This document shows, piece after piece, positions 32,819 to 44,873 of a DNA stretch of 64,000 bases (position 1 is its first letter; each line of letters opens with the position of its first letter). The stretch is from Triatoma infestans (taxonomy: Eukaryota > Arthropoda > Insecta > Hemiptera > Reduviidae), in assembly GCA_011037195.1 (NCBI GenBank), contig JAAEAF010014808.1, positions 62,001 to 126,000 on the forward strand, read 5' to 3'. The notes below the pieces were generated by a model. It was not told the DNA's origin. It ran no database searches and saw nothing but the letters and a program-made list of their open reading frames with translations. Made by a program: the position numbers and the translations under genes.

Positions 32819-33329
32819 CAATAGCTTAACTGGTCGCTAACGTGTAATGAGGGTTGTAAAGTTCTTGACAGGCATTTGTGACAAATTGTCTCATTTTTAA
32901 AATACAATTGGCAATAAAAGAAATTTCAGTAAACAAAATCAGTTTTCACAGTAGGATGTAGGTTTTAAACATTAATGTAAGTTGTTCTATCCTTTCAGAA
33001 CTAGTTGGCTTTAAAAAAAAAATGAAAATATTTCTTTAACTTTAAATATGTAATTGGGAAGTAAAGAATGTCATAATAGAACACAAAAAAAGAATAGAAA
33101 TCGAAAGAAAAACCATCAGGTAAAGTAAAATGAATATTATATAAAAACTCGAATAAATAATATGAAGGAAATGTAGTAATAAACCATTGTAGCAAACTTA
33201 AAAATTAGAAGACAAAGTAAATATAAGAATTAGAAGACAAATTAAACTTAAGAATTAGTAGACAATGTTAAAATAAAATAAATTATGACAATAAAAATAA
33301 ACAAATATTTAAAACCAAACTAAATTTTT
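32819..33329. other. AT-rich interval, nothing recognised
   Basis: A tRNA A-box-like string (TAGCTTAACTGGTCG, about 32823) lacks a matching B box. Otherwise low complexity. Confidence 0.4.
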
Positions 33330-33462
33330 TTTTCCTAGGAGCCTCTACAGCTCACTGTCCGGTGATGGACAGTGTTGTTTCTGTAACGGTGGCCGGCAGT
33401 GCCCTGAGAAGGCTCCAGGCGCCAATCACCATACATGTTAATGCGCCTTAAATAAAAAAAAT
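33330..33462 (+). mobile_element. SINE2 body copy
   Basis: Headless body: CCTAGGAGCCTCTACAGCTC, CTGTCCGGTGATGGACAGTG, GAGAAGGCTCCAGGCGCC, ending AATGCGCCTTAAAT with an A-rich tail. Shares the short-form 3' end with 46640-46870 and 27656-27812. Confidence 0.75.
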
Positions 33463-34142
33463 TAAAAACTAACTGCAATCACAAATCAAACTGTACTTGC
33501 ATTGCCCAGGCTTGTTTACAAAATTAAACTAAATTTACAATAGTTTTCCATTTAATATTTCTTAAAATTTTTTAAAACCTAAAAATATAATTTGTTAAAA
33601 TATATCTCATCCTGAATATTTTTAACATAGGTCATAAGGAAATAAAATGAAACACATCTTCATTTCTAGATTACATAACGAACATAATTTCGGGTTTGAA
33701 CTGAATGAGCAATAATTATTTAAATGAAAAGGTTTCCCTCTGTATTTTATAATCCATCCTATAGTTTCTATTGCTACAGAAACACTAGATATCTATTGAC
33801 TAGATCAGTCTGATTATCTAAGTATTTATACAAAGTATGATTACAACAGTTTTGAGCAGTTAATCAGTTATTAATTTTTTTTCATATTAGTATTCTAAAT
33901 TTTTTATTTAATAATTATTATTCTAAAGCAATATAAGTTAAACAGAATTCCCGCTGATATTGAACATAAAAATCTTCTTTTGTATGATTTCCTTTATTAA
34001 AACATCAGGATAACTTTATGTGGCTAAAATAAGGCAACTGTATAAATAATTTAAATGCCCTAATTGTATATAAAAATTATAATGGATCATATAGATTATT
34101 GAGGAATTTGATCAGTTTTAATAAAATAAAATTTACTCGGCC
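33463..34142. other. AT-rich interval, nothing recognised
   Basis: No coding signal; the last 60 bp lead into a hammerhead-like relic. Confidence 0.4.
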
Positions 34143-34175
34143 AACGTTTTTTCTTAGCTTAAGAGACATCATCAG
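34143..34175 (-). ncRNA. Hammerhead-like relic, family D
   Basis: Minus strand: CTGATGA, extra T, GTCTCTTAAGCTAAG, then A-run in place of GAA, palindrome ACGT and T as the candidate base 17. Helix I pairs GCC with GGC. Helix II does not pair properly and the GAAA box has decayed to an A-run. The similarity is to the layout only, so confidence is low. Confidence 0.35.
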
Positions 34176-34220
34176 GGCTACAAAATAACAAATAACAATT
34201 ACTAAACAAAAACCACTAGA

Positions 34221-34661
34221 TTGTAGATTGTTGTAGGGGATTATCACACTGCACCTGAAAGATCTACTGTGCCTCCCCCCGAGCCTTCTCAGTGTACTGT
34301 CGGCCTCCAAGCAGTGTTCTCTAGCTAAAGACAACACTGCCCTCACCGGACAGTCAGTTGTAGAAGCTCCTAGGAAGAGAAAATCTAAGAGCAGCAAGGC
34401 TGGACTCGAACCCGGAGCCGCCGCGTTGCTAGTACAGCGCACTCCACTGAGCTAACCCTTTCTTCTCCCTTGACTTACACCAATTAACCAGGGACGGAGA
34501 CCCTAGTTTGTGTACTGTGTTTGTCCTTGTCTGTAAAGAGTAGAGTGTATATAGGTTAAGTGTATTGTGTACTGTTCTGACGAAGTGCATGGAGTACTGA
34601 GTTGTGGTAACCCGTGGGGTCGCTATTCCCCAAGTAACTGCATGCAACGGATAGTCCTTGC
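34221..34661 (-). mobile_element. SINE2 long form
   Basis: Minus-strand leader GCATGCAGTTACTTGGGGAA, TAGCGACCCCACGGGTTACC, then GGCGTAAGCC-like block, a tRNA-like head (TTAGCTCAGTGG, GGTTCGAGTCC-like box), the body and the end GGTGCAGTGTGATAATCCCC, TACAACAATCTACAA. At 441 bp it is one of the most complete copies. Confidence 0.8.
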
Positions 34662-34701
34662 AAAAAAAAGAAAACACTAACTCACTACTTTTTTGTACCT
34701 T

Positions 34702-34892
34702 CAAGTGAAGTAATGCCTATTTTTTTGGGCGGACTTAACGTCCAACTACCAAATTAGGTGTCGCGATTGGGGGCGGAAGCACCTACTTTACCATGAATAC
34801 TTTTCAAACGAATATAAAATTTAGCAATCATACGCGGGATTTGAACTGGGCGTCTCCCGGTTGCAAGTCCATGCTCATAACCACTACACCAA
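34702..34892 (-). mobile_element. SINE1 copy (tRNA-derived)
   Basis: Minus strand: TGGTGTAGTGGTTATGAGCA, B-box region decayed to AGTTCAAATCCC, AAATTTTATATTCG, GTGCTTCCGCCCCC, GACACCTAATTTGG, ending AATAGGCATTACTTCACTTG. It sits directly between a SINE2 and a HINE-like copy. Confidence 0.75.
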
Positions 34893-35705
34893 CAGTATTT
34901 TTAGATAATGATCTGTGTGTATATGTGTGTATGCGTCTAAGTGTGTCTCTACGTACATATGTGAACAGCCTGGCTCAAAAACGAAAAATCACAGAAAGTT
35001 CAAACTTGATACTCCGTTTTGGGTATGACCATAGGATCCGGCTGTAAGTTATCTGTCAAAATACCTCAACAGGAAGTACCACTTCACTGAGTGTTCCATT
35101 TTTTGCGATTCTCTCAATAATAGCTTCAGCGATTTCTTTATACATCATAATATATGAATTACACATACTACGAACTATAATTTTTAATTGAAACATTTTT
35201 CTGTGAAAATTCATTTAAGGTGACTTTTGGGAAAGAGATGGGATTATGTTTTCTTGTACAGTGCTATTACCGTTTATTATATAATTCTATCATCTAAATT
35301 ATAATAATTAGAATCAAATATGTTGCCAACATTTCGTGTTTGAAGAAAATCGGTTGAACGAAAGTGGGTTTTTTACTGAACAGGTTTTTTTTTTTAATTT
35401 TCTGCGTTTTTCTCCATAAAAACGCCCAAGGATTACTTTAAATTGTATATACTAAACGGGGACCTATAAGTTTTGTTTGAACCTTTTTTTTTTCCAAGAG
35501 AGTTCATTTAAAAATATTTAGGGGTTGATGGGGAAAGTTATGCATTCCTCAAACAAGTCATTTTATTAAATTTACATTCCCCACATTGATAAAAAAATTG
35601 AAGAATCTAAAACATTTAGTACAAATTATAAGTTTGAAGAAAATCAGTGAATTATAATTGTGTAAACGGCAGCAAGAGAAAATTTTGTAAGTTTTTCATA
35701 CCAGA
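34893..35705 (-). mobile_element. HINE-like copy, 3' end missing
   Basis: The TG tract (34912-34950) and ATCACAGAAAGTTCAAACTT block are at the left, the 5' end (TCTGGTATGAAAAACTTACA on the minus strand) at 35705. SINE1 adjoins where the 3' hairpin should be. Confidence 0.6.
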
Positions 35706-37425
35706 TTTTTTTTCCTTACAGACTATAATTTATGACATAACATCATAATATTATAAATGGCAAAATAAATAAATAATAAAAATGTATGAGTTCAAATCTG
35801 GCTCTAAAAGAAATAACGTCCCTGATCTATTAAAAAAAAAAAACTTTTTTATGTCTAAAAAAAATAAAAATAAACAATAAAATAAAAAATTTTTAAAAAG
35901 TAGACATAATAGAATTTTGAGTAGAGTTTTTGTTCCATTTCTTGGCCACCTACATTCCAATATAACTAACTGTACTTTTAGGGCTTAAGTTGGCCAATCA
36001 CGCTTTTACATTATTATTATTATTATTTTTTTTTTTTTGTCAAAAGAAATGTGGCAATAACGTATTCAACAGAGATTATGCTAATCTAAATCTGTTCCTT
36101 AACTCAGATAGTTTCAATGGAGGATTTCTTGAAAAATAAATAAATAAATATTTAAAATATCATCTTGATTTACTTAAGTATTTTATATAAAATAATATTT
36201 TATGATTATAATTGCAGAATTTAATTTAAGACTGGGCACAAGGAAAGTAATAATAAATATAGTAAACAACCTTGAAATTAGATATAAATAAGATGTACAT
36301 TCTGTAATTGTTGGGTACAAATGAAGCAAACAAACAAAACAAAAACAAAAACAAACAAAAAAAATCTGTTTACTTAATAAATTAATTTTAGTTATTACGC
36401 CATAACAAGTTTACAAGTTTGTATTAAGTACAAACATAAAAGTGCAAGTTTGTGTGCGATGGATAATATTATATAGAATTTAATAAACAACTTAACTTGT
36501 TTTAAAAGTTATTGTTTACTAAAATGAAAAATAAATTATGTTTATAATATATATTTGTTTGTTTCTTAGTATATCTTCTATTTACATTATATTAGTAAAT
36601 AATAAATTACAATACATATTGATAACATAAAATGATGAACAATAATAAATATTAATGCTGAGAAATTATAGCTCAAATATGAATGAAATTTCTGCCCATG
36701 ATTTTATTCTAAATTTTGTTTAGAATTTTCCTTTAAAGGTCTTCAAGATTCTCTTCATTCCGATAAGATGGTGTGATAACAGAAGTTTTTTTTTTTTATC
36801 AGTACATTGACTTTTCCAAAATTTATTTCTCGAATGTTTTTCAAGTCCATCGATAATAGGCTGGCTTCATAGAATGTATGTCTGACTATATTCAACAATG
36901 TCTAGAACTTTTTGCGCACCGATTAAAAACTATATTTTATTTATTTATTTATTACATACTCTGTTATAGCCATTGGCATACAGAGGGGTTGGCCCAAAAT
37001 ATTTACAAATTGAAATTCATAAAAATAGATTGTATCTGCTTACAAACTATATAATTAAATGCAAATATTCTTTATGCAGCCAAGATCATACAATTGGCTA
37101 ATTTTAAATACGGCCGGACCATTAAAAAGTGACGCAGTTTTCCAATTAAATTCTATCTTTTAAATGCCGAGTGTGTTTACGGCGTTTTTTTTTTCGTGGT
37201 TGCACCTATTAGAAGTGCATGCAGTATTGCACCTTAAAGTAATATTCAAAGAAAGGGTATATTATGAAGATGAAATAAGTAATATGAATTAACCTCTCTA
37301 AAGTAGATAACTTAAAGAATATAAAGTTATGCATTGTGCGCATTTAAAATCACTGCAACAGTCATGTTTTGCTTCTTTTTTTTCTAAAATAATCTCTCGT
37401 ACCCTTTGTTCTCATACCTAATGAT
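35706..37425. other. AT-rich interval, nothing recognised
   Basis: Very low complexity, with an ATT run at about 36010-36030 and many A/T runs. No gene or repeat boundary. Confidence 0.45.
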
Positions 37426-37438
37426 AAGATCAACAACT

Positions 37439-38521
37439 TGAGATGTTCCTGTTACAGGTTTTCCTTCTGATAGAGTTGAAGACTTTTGTTTTCGAGCATT
37501 CTTACAGTGTCAGGTTACCCTATAGGGAAGATTGGTCAAGGTTGTGTCCGTCTGGCGTGATACCTGATAATTACTACCGGTGTAAAACGGACGGTTCCAG
37601 AATGGATGGTAGGTCTGGAGCTGCGGTCTATTTTGAGTATCCGAATGATCGGAGATTATTTGACAGTATCTCTTGGTGAATGGACCTCGGTCTTCCAGAC
37701 TGAGGTTTATGCTATTCTTTGTTGTGTCTTGGATGAGAGGGTATGTAACACTAACTTAAAAGGTGTTTGTATCTGCTCGGACTGCAAGGCTGCGCTGAAG
37801 GCGCTGAGTTCATGTTCTTCACTTCCAGGTTGGTGTTAGAATGTTCTAAAAGACTGGGAGAGCTTTCTTCTCTGAAGGATATGCTTCTAGTCTGGGTGCC
37901 AGGTCACATGGGGATTTTTGGGTTGAGCCATATTAGGCGCCTCTCTTCCTTTCAATGGTCCCGAGCCTGCTGTTGGCGTGTCTTCTGGCACATGTCTGTC
38001 AGGCTTTCAGACATGGACAGCTTCACAGCATTCATAATTATGGATGAGATCAGTTGGTTTTCGGAGCCCCAAAATGCTCATGGGGGGTCCGGACAAGGCT
38101 ATTAGTGAGACGTTGCTGTGTATTTCACGGAGCGCTCTCAGGCATCTGGTTGGATCTCTTCCTGGACATTGTGGTTTAAGGAGACATCACTACATAATGG
38201 GGCTCATGCCGAATCCATTTTGTAGAGTCTGTGAAACACCCATCCATCTTATGACTGATTGCCTGGATTGTGAGGAAATTGGGTTCAAGACTTTTGGTCG
38301 GAATAGTATGTCTGTGGAAGAGCTTAGGCTATTTCCGCTTAAGGTTACTGCCCGATTTATTCCGACTGCGGCGAATCTTAGATGGATTAGATCCGGGTCT
38401 GGATTTTTATTCTAGGCCCGGTTTGTTGTTGTTTTTCTTGGGGTAGCTATATGGGCCCAGTGAGGCTTTGGATAGCGTAGGGTTTTCCTCCCCAGAGACA
38501 AATAATAATAATAATAAGAAG
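37439..38521 (+). mobile_element. Retro-B copy 2: RNase H domain and C-terminus, 5'-truncated
   Basis: Carries all RNase H blocks in broken frames: YRCKTDGSRMDGRSGAAVYF (first Asp, about 37578-37637), VFQTEVYAILCCVL (Glu, about 37690), ICSDCKAALKALSS (second Asp, about 37771-37812) and MLLVWVPGHMGIFG (His). A deletion of ~27 bp after GIFG removes NEEVDRFAK, which copy 1 retains, so the last acidic residue is lost. Then LPGHCGLRRHHYIMGLMPNP, CRVCETPIHLMTDC (knuckle, shortened) and the C-terminus to 38415. The 3' UTR ends in AAT repeats. Duplication AAGATCAAC(A/T)ACT at 37426-37438 and 38522-38534. Confidence 0.85.
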
Positions 38522-38534
38522 AAGATCAACTACT

Positions 38535-40339
38535 AACGCTGATGGACAATTTTTATCGATTGCAACTATATCTGCATATCTTCAGGCAACGTCTGTGTCA
38601 ACACAGTAGACCTCTTTATAGCATAAAATATCCTTTTAACTTTAATAACTCGATGACCCTACCTTTGACATTATCGAATAGTCAAACGGACGAGGAGCAT
38701 GTTGTTCGGAAACATGCATATCACTTTTATTTTGGATGTTTTAAATGTTGATACGGTTTGTTTGGCTTTAATATGGCTATAATAGCTAGGTTGATGAAAA
38801 CCCTCTGGCCAGTAAAAGGACTTTTGATAGAGAGTTGACTGAGGACCGTTAATGGCTTGTTATAACGCTCAGAGAATGTTGTTGTAGAGCTCCTCAGGTG
38901 ATAATTAGTAAGCTCTTGAATGTTTTTTCCCAGACTGGTGTTTCTTGATTTATTGTTTCTTTATACGTCTTCGGAGTTAGAATTTAGACATCTTGATTGT
39001 TGATAGTGGATCTTAGATAATTGATGATTGATGTTAGACTTCTTCAAATGTTGATAGCCTCTTCAGTTATTGATTTTATGTCTGACTGAAGCCATGAAAT
39101 TATGATGCTTAAATATGATTTTTGATATCTCTTGGAAGATACAGTTCTTGGGAGGAACTTGTTTCTTAAAATTGTAGTCCATTTGTCCGTACCGTGTAGG
39201 TAGGCGTGACAGAGAGGTTTAAGAAATCATCGGAGGCGAGCAAACCGCTGATATGGCTGGTATCGCAACATGGAATCTCCAAGCTTGTTGATGCGAATTG
39301 CCTCAACAGAAGACTGATGATTATTCTGTTACATTAAATATTTCAACATTCATCTGTTATTTTGACCTATCTTAAATTCTGGACTTTCTCAATAACATAT
39401 AATTTAGCAGCAAATTCAACTATTTAAGAAAACAACTAAAGTAAACCGTTGACACAATAGCCATGATGTGCCAAGCTTGCCTAAGTGATGTTTGGGCAGA
39501 AGATGTGGTCCGCTTGTCATGGTTTTTGGAATTGACTCCTTATTTTTCAGAAAAGAAAGCTAATACTGAGATAGGATTTAATTATTTATTAATTACTATA
39601 ATTACTTTACCCTCAGAGACTGTTTATTTTTTCTGCGGCTTGTTTCCTCCGCAGCGCACAATGTTCATAATTTTTTTAAGAATATGATAGATATATATTA
39701 CTATATGAGTTTACGCATAGACTATGCAGTATCTTGGAATATCTTTGTCTCATTAAGAATGACAAAGGAGCAAGCAATTAAGATCGTATAACAAATATGA
39801 AGAAAGAAAAATAAAGAAAGGTTGGTCTTAAATACAGTTTGGCCAACTGTAATAGAAATTGCCAACATCATTATTAATTATTATTATGTGGCATTAATCC
39901 AAAATGAAGTCGAGCGTTCATAATTAGTTAACGTTTATAAGGGATGCCCAATTATAAATGTTTAAATACATTACAAATACTGAATCTGTATGTGTATAAC
40001 TTATTTATTTTTTTTCTTACAATATTATTAGTGCAGTGCTCTTCCCTATTCAATAAAAGAAAATTGAGGCCCTAAGTGTTACGCCATTAGTTTATATTGT
40101 AATTTACTTAACTGCATTACAACGTTTGCTTGTTGTTATTAAGTTAACTACTCTTATTTTGAAAGGTGCAAATCAAACTAGAGACACGTTCGTCAAACAC
40201 TGTTATTACAATTTATCCAAAGTAGTTATATACTTTAGCTATGAGTTCTTATATAATAATGTATGTTTTTTTTATTCATTGACTGTTTATAAAGTGTTTC
40301 TTCCATTACTACATTCCTTATTAGACTAAATATATGCGT
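38535..40339. other. Unclassified interval, somewhat less AT-rich at 38540-39480
   Basis: No homology recognised by eye. Open frames at 38542-38751, 39463-39687 and 40126-40329 carry no motif I can name. The region shows no obvious repeat structure and is the best candidate here for unique host DNA. Confidence 0.4.
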
Positions 40340-40585
40340 AGTTTATTTTTACTTTCTCTTCTTACACCTAATTAGAGGTAGTTACTGTTAGAGATAAGTT
40401 CGTGTCAAATTTTCAAAATTGAGTTTTCACCGGAAATACCTGTTTTGAGGTCCCCTGAATACGAAATAAAAGTTTTTAGTGAATGTATGTCCCAACGATT
40501 TTCGTTAAATTTCGCACACTATCTATACACATAAATACCAATTAATTTTATTTGTAACATTTTCCGGTAAAAATGTATTTTACAT
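40340..40585 (-). mobile_element. HINE-like 3' fragment
   Basis: Minus-strand 3' end: TTTTACTTTCTCTTCTTACA, then GTGTCAAATTTTC, GAGTTTTCACCGGAAATACC and TGTTTTGAGGTCCCCTGAAT. Its inner half is missing where the RTE-like element begins. Confidence 0.6.
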
Positions 40586-40589
40586 ACTT

Positions 40590-41956
40590 ATGCGGAATTT
40601 TTATTGCGAAATTTTAAATTTCAAATGTAGCCGATACCTTTTGCGCGCCATAAAAAGTCTTTACAGATCCGCACGAGCAAGAGTCCAAATGAAGACGGGT
40701 TTTGTAACAGATAGTTTTCCGATTACAAAGGGGGTAAAGCTAGGATGTTCGCTAACGCCCACTCTTTTTAATATTTGTGTGGAACACGTGCTGGACCTAT
40801 GGAAAAGGAAGTGTGCCCTAGATATGGGGATCAGAATTGGAGATGACACATTATATACACTGCAGTTTGCTGACGACCAAGTCATCATAGTGGAAGATGC
40901 CGATGATGATAGCGGCGTACATGATGAGGAAACTAAATGAAGAATTCCTCAAGTGGGGATTGGAGGTCAGCAAAGCAAAAAGACAGAATATATGGTTTGT
41001 GGCGAAATCGTGTGATACCTAAAGATTGATGATAATTGGTTTATTTCCTCGGTAAATGATTTCAAATATCTCGGGTTTTCAATCAACCAATTAGGGGGAC
41101 CAGTGACGCGGACATTTTAAAGAAAAGCCAGTCTGGTAGAAACATGGTGAGGGCACTGAATTCTGTCTTAGATAGGGTAAGTTGAAAGAAAAATTTATCA
41201 TGCCTTCATAGTATAATGGAGTTGATGAGGAGAGAAATTGGGATTGATTAATTAGACGAAATATGAAGATACTGTTATAATATAGATATAAGTTAACACA
41301 AGCTGCACTGGACTTGTAATGATTTTATAGAATAAAAGGTGGGAGTAGAGACATGACACGATGCGATGTATGGTTGAATCTGATAGATGATATCTAGATC
41401 TCTCACTGGCTTATATACAGGTTCTCCCCGCTCTAGCCTGCATAAGTCAGAGAGTACCAGAGAGAGTCTGTTTTCTCTCGGTCGGGCTTGTGTTCTCTCT
41501 CTCTTGCCGTTACAATAGAAATTGTAGCCCTCGATGGTTCGGAATGCTGGACGGTTACAAGAAAGCTGGAAAGAACTCTTCTGGTCATGGAGATGGACTT
41601 CTGGAAGGCGAAGCTGTGGAGTCTCCAGATTGGAAAATGTCCCTAACGAGATATACGGCGGCGCGCACGGCGATCCTGCAACATTATCCACACGTAGAAA
41701 CCCGGCGGTTAATTTGGTATGGTCATGTCATGAGGATGAGGGAGAAATGGCCAAAAAAAAAAATGCTCCATTACAGGCCGGTGGAGAGGAGACTCCGCGG
41801 TAGGTCAAGGAAGTTAAGGATGGACGGCATGACGGTAGCTCTGATGGCTAGAGGTCTACGTGAAGGAGAATCGCAAGATAGAGAATACTGGAGGGAAACT
41901 CTTATGGGCAACGGGATGCACTAAACGGTGTAAATATCCGTAAAAAAAAAAAAAAA
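40590..41956 (+). mobile_element. RTE-like non-LTR retrotransposon relic, RT palm to C-terminus
   Basis: The first frame (40590-40937) is RT: LLRAIKSLYRSARARVQMKT, KGVKLGCSLTPTLFNICVEH (motif B region; L replaces Q) and TLQFADDQVIIVED (catalytic FADD box, about 40860-40900). Further frames give EFLKWGLEVSKAK, SVNDFKYLGFSINQLGG and MVRALNSVLDRVS. After a foreign insert, IVALDGSECWTVTRKLERTL (about 41520-41580) and RRLIWYGHVMRMREKWPKK with RRLRGRSRKLRMDGM and REYWRETLMG end the protein at about 41924. A poly-A tail is at 41942-41956. Different subfamily from 21018-22092. Frameshifted and dead. Confidence 0.85.
41275..41510. mobile_element. ~235 bp insertion of unknown class inside the RTE-like relic
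   Basis: Separates ...KYEDTVI from EIVALDGSECWT, which should be contiguous. Near-repeats GTTATAAT and GTTACAAT border it. The ends could also be read as TG...CA (TGTTATAATATAG to GCCGTTACA), which would suit a very short LTR, but no matching flank duplication is seen for that reading. It contains pyrimidine-rich CTCTCTCTCTTGCC at the right. Confidence 0.45.
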
Positions 41957-42639
41957 TCAATGTTGTATGGGGTTGATTCAGTATTATTAGCACTCTCTTC
42001 TGGACTACAATTTAATTACTTCTACTATCTAACTGGGTAGTTACACTTGTCCCCCAACCTCTCTACATTTACGTTAAGACAAATGAGTAAAGGTTGAAGT
42101 TAAAAAGACATTAGTCATTTTCATATAATATAATTGTACTGACAGCCATGATAAAAAAAGTCGAAGTTTCAAACTAAACTTCTAATTTTCAATTATTCAA
42201 TTTTATTACAGAAGACTTATAATAAAATGATAACAAAATATATTATTATTACAAAAAATTCGTGAAGTCATTTAAATGAAAGATGTTAATTCCAGACCTA
42301 TATTATTTGTTGTGAAGATATCAATTGTTTAATGTATAATTTGTTGTATCTTCTGAATTCCAGAAGCTATTTTGTAGAATTGAAAATTACTGGTGAACTG
42401 GTATATTTTCTCAACTAAATCCTCTTATCGACATTTCACCTTCCGCCATTCAATTTTGGCATGTACGCATAATATATTTTCTGTTTTTTACGATGTCCTC
42501 TGATAACACACACACAAAAATTTTAACAAAATAGAGGTGTCTGTGTTTGATGATTATGTACAGGGTGGACATATAACTCAAAAACTGCAGGATGATCTAA
42601 CTTAATTTTCCGATTGAGTATTACCAGTGATCCCTTACG
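41957..42639. other. AT-rich interval, nothing recognised
   Basis: No coding signal or repeat boundary seen. Confidence 0.45.
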
Positions 42640-42705
42640 CGTTGGTCTAGGGGCTAGTACACTCACTATTGGTGCTAGAATTCTTGGTTCCTTGAAGGCA
42701 AAGAC
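42640..42705 (+). repeat. Decayed tRNA-like sequence
   Basis: TTACGCGTTGGTCTAGGGGC and TAGTACACTCACTATTGGTG align with the tRNA-like copy at 10983-11056 (ACGCGTTGGTCTAGTGG). The B-box area (TTCTTGGTTCCTTG) is mutated. Likely a relic of the same small SINE. Confidence 0.5.
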
Positions 42706-42749
42706 GGTGTTGACCTAGTGTATTCAGAAAGACTTGCAAGCTAAAGTAC

Positions 42750-43165
42750 GTCCAATTTTGAAATGAGATATATCTCTCACAAAAGAATCTGGACGTCTAT
42801 AAAACGTGCAGCCCCTTTAAAGTGATCCAAGGGGCTGTATGAAGGGGCTATCAACTGTGGCCAGGAGACGTTTTAGAATAATAAGTAATATAACTGCCTT
42901 ACGCGTATTTTATTTTTATTTTGTATAATGCTATTAATTATGATAGGAAGTGTCTAATGCTGATACGCTAGGAAAATAATCTTTGTAAATTCACTAGAAA
43001 CCACTCTTTTCGTGGGCATCTCGGTTTTATTCTATATCAATCAAATGGATATGGCAAAAAACTAAAGTCTGTCTCCATAGGCAGGAAGACAGCAACAATC
43101 AAACATTGTGGCTATATTCTTAGAGAATATCAGCTATTTTTCGCTGATAGACTGCATTATGATGG
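42750..43165 (+). repeat. Repeat G, copy 1 (empty site for the 51.3 kb insertion)
   Basis: Shares ATATCTCTCACAAAAGAATC, CTATAAAACGTGCAGCC and the block AGTCTGTCTCCATAGGCAGG with 51218-51825. At CCCTTTAAAGTGATCC it is continuous, where the other copy has a 122-bp insertion. A GACCTAGTGTATTCAGAAAG block just upstream (about 42711) recurs at about 43296. Non-coding. Confidence 0.75.
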
Positions 43166-43640
43166 TATCCAACGATTTAAGCGTTCATCTATCTCCAGGA
43201 AATTTGATGAATTGTTTGGAGATTGTTAACTAGCATCTATATTAACAAGCGCACACTGCCTTCTTTTATAAAATTGCTTGTAAATGTGACGGGTTGACCT
43301 AGTATATTCAGAAAGACTTGGAAGCTAATGTTGGTAGCAAACCTAGACAACGAAGGCCAGAAAAGAACGGCGAAGAAACTGCGGCCTGCTTGTCAGACGT
43401 CCCCTGATAAAAATATCCGTCTGGCAAACCTTCATGGGCTGTTGCGCTTTCGGTATCACTAGAGGATTCAAAATCTGTCAGCCTCAATGGCGACTTAACT
43501 TTCTTTAAACATATTATACCCTCCTCATATCTACAGGCCAATATCTTTATTTGAAATCTGGAAATTTTGATTTGTAAGTATCATACGTAGTAAGAGAGGC
43601 ATTGGTTATGTTCCTATTTACTACATATTTCACATTTATA
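43166..43640. other. Unclassified interval
   Basis: A minus-strand frame (43308-43541, 77 codons) contains SSSDTESATAHEGLPDGYFY and similar, matching nothing I recognise. No splice or promoter evidence. Confidence 0.35.
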
Positions 43641-44873
43641 CTAACAAAGCAACAATGTTGGTGCTTACAGGAAACGATTCTAGGCTGTAGTTGTATAGCC
43701 GTTAGGGTAAATGATACATTTACACTAGAGCGCTATATCGCTTTGAAAAATTTAATGACTCTATCATGGAATAAACTGCCTTGTGATGAAAAAATCCACC
43801 ACAGCAGCGCCTGAATACTTCATGTTCCGATATTTGCAGCTCCAGCGCTATAGTTGTCTCAGGGCACTTAGCAAGCATCAATCATCTATTAGAGCTTCCA
43901 CCATACTATATATGAGCTTACTAAATTCGAAGCTTAATTCAGTACAAAAACAGTTCTCTGATAGTCTAAAAAAATCACGATTACGAGTCAACATTTCATA
44001 TTCAAAGAATTTAAAAAAAAGATTTCAAGTGTCTTCATCAAGAACTCTACAAAGCATCTGATAAAGAGTTTATAACAAGCAATATCTTCAGGAATCAATT
44101 ATCAATTAATGCAAGGAGTTTTCATTCAACTCTCTGTCAAGAAACCCACTTAGAAACTAGGGAGTTCTCTGCAAGTTAACCAATACATTGTAACAAGCAA
44201 GATTAACTCACCAAACAATATTGCTATTCGGCCGGCTTTACGAAGCAATAATGCTGGAGCTACCAGGAAACTATTCCAGGCTGCGGTCATATAGCCGTTA
44301 GTGTAGATGATGCATTTAAACTAGAGCGCTATATCGCTTTGAAAATTTAATGACTATATCGATGAATAAGCTGCTTGTATTGAGAAAATCTACCAAAGCA
44401 GCGCTTATAACTTCATGTTTCGATATTTGCCGCTCCAGCGCTACGGTTATCTCAGGCCACATTTTATTTAACGGACGAAGAAGCCCCAACATTACAAGCA
44501 TCAAGCTTTCATTAGGTCTCCCACCATACTATATGTGAGCTTGCCAAATTCGAAGCTTAAGTCATTACAAAAACCGTTCTCCAAGAGTCTAAAAAAAAAC
44601 TACGATCACGAGACAACATTTCATATTCGAAGAATTTAAAAACAAGAATTCAAGAGGCTTCATCAAGAACTCTACAAACCAACTCTTAAACAGTTTATAA
44701 CAAGCAATATCTTCCAGGAATCAATTATCAACCAATGCAAGGAGTTTTCATTCAACTCTCTGTCAAGAAACCCTCTTAGAAACAAAGGAGTTTACTACAA
44801 GTTAACTAATCGATACGTACATTATAACAAGAAACATTAACTCCCCAAACAACATCGCTATTAGGCCGGCTTC
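43641..44873 (+). repeat. Tandem duplication, two ~600-bp units
   Basis: Unit 1 is 43641-44240, unit 2 is 44241-44873, offset 596 bp at the start. Shared blocks: CTAGAGCGCTATATCGCTTT, CTCCAGCGCTA, ACAAAAACAGTTCTC/ACAAAAACCGTTCTC, AGCAATATCTTC(C)AGGAATC, CAAGGAGTTTTCATTCAACT, and a final GGCCGGCTT. Both units have scattered mismatches and small indels, so the duplication is not recent. Short frames differ between units, which argues against selection for a protein. Confidence 0.85.

Noticed and set aside
34077..34442. 121-codon minus-strand open frame
   Set aside because: It runs through a hammerhead-like relic and a SINE2 copy; not a gene.
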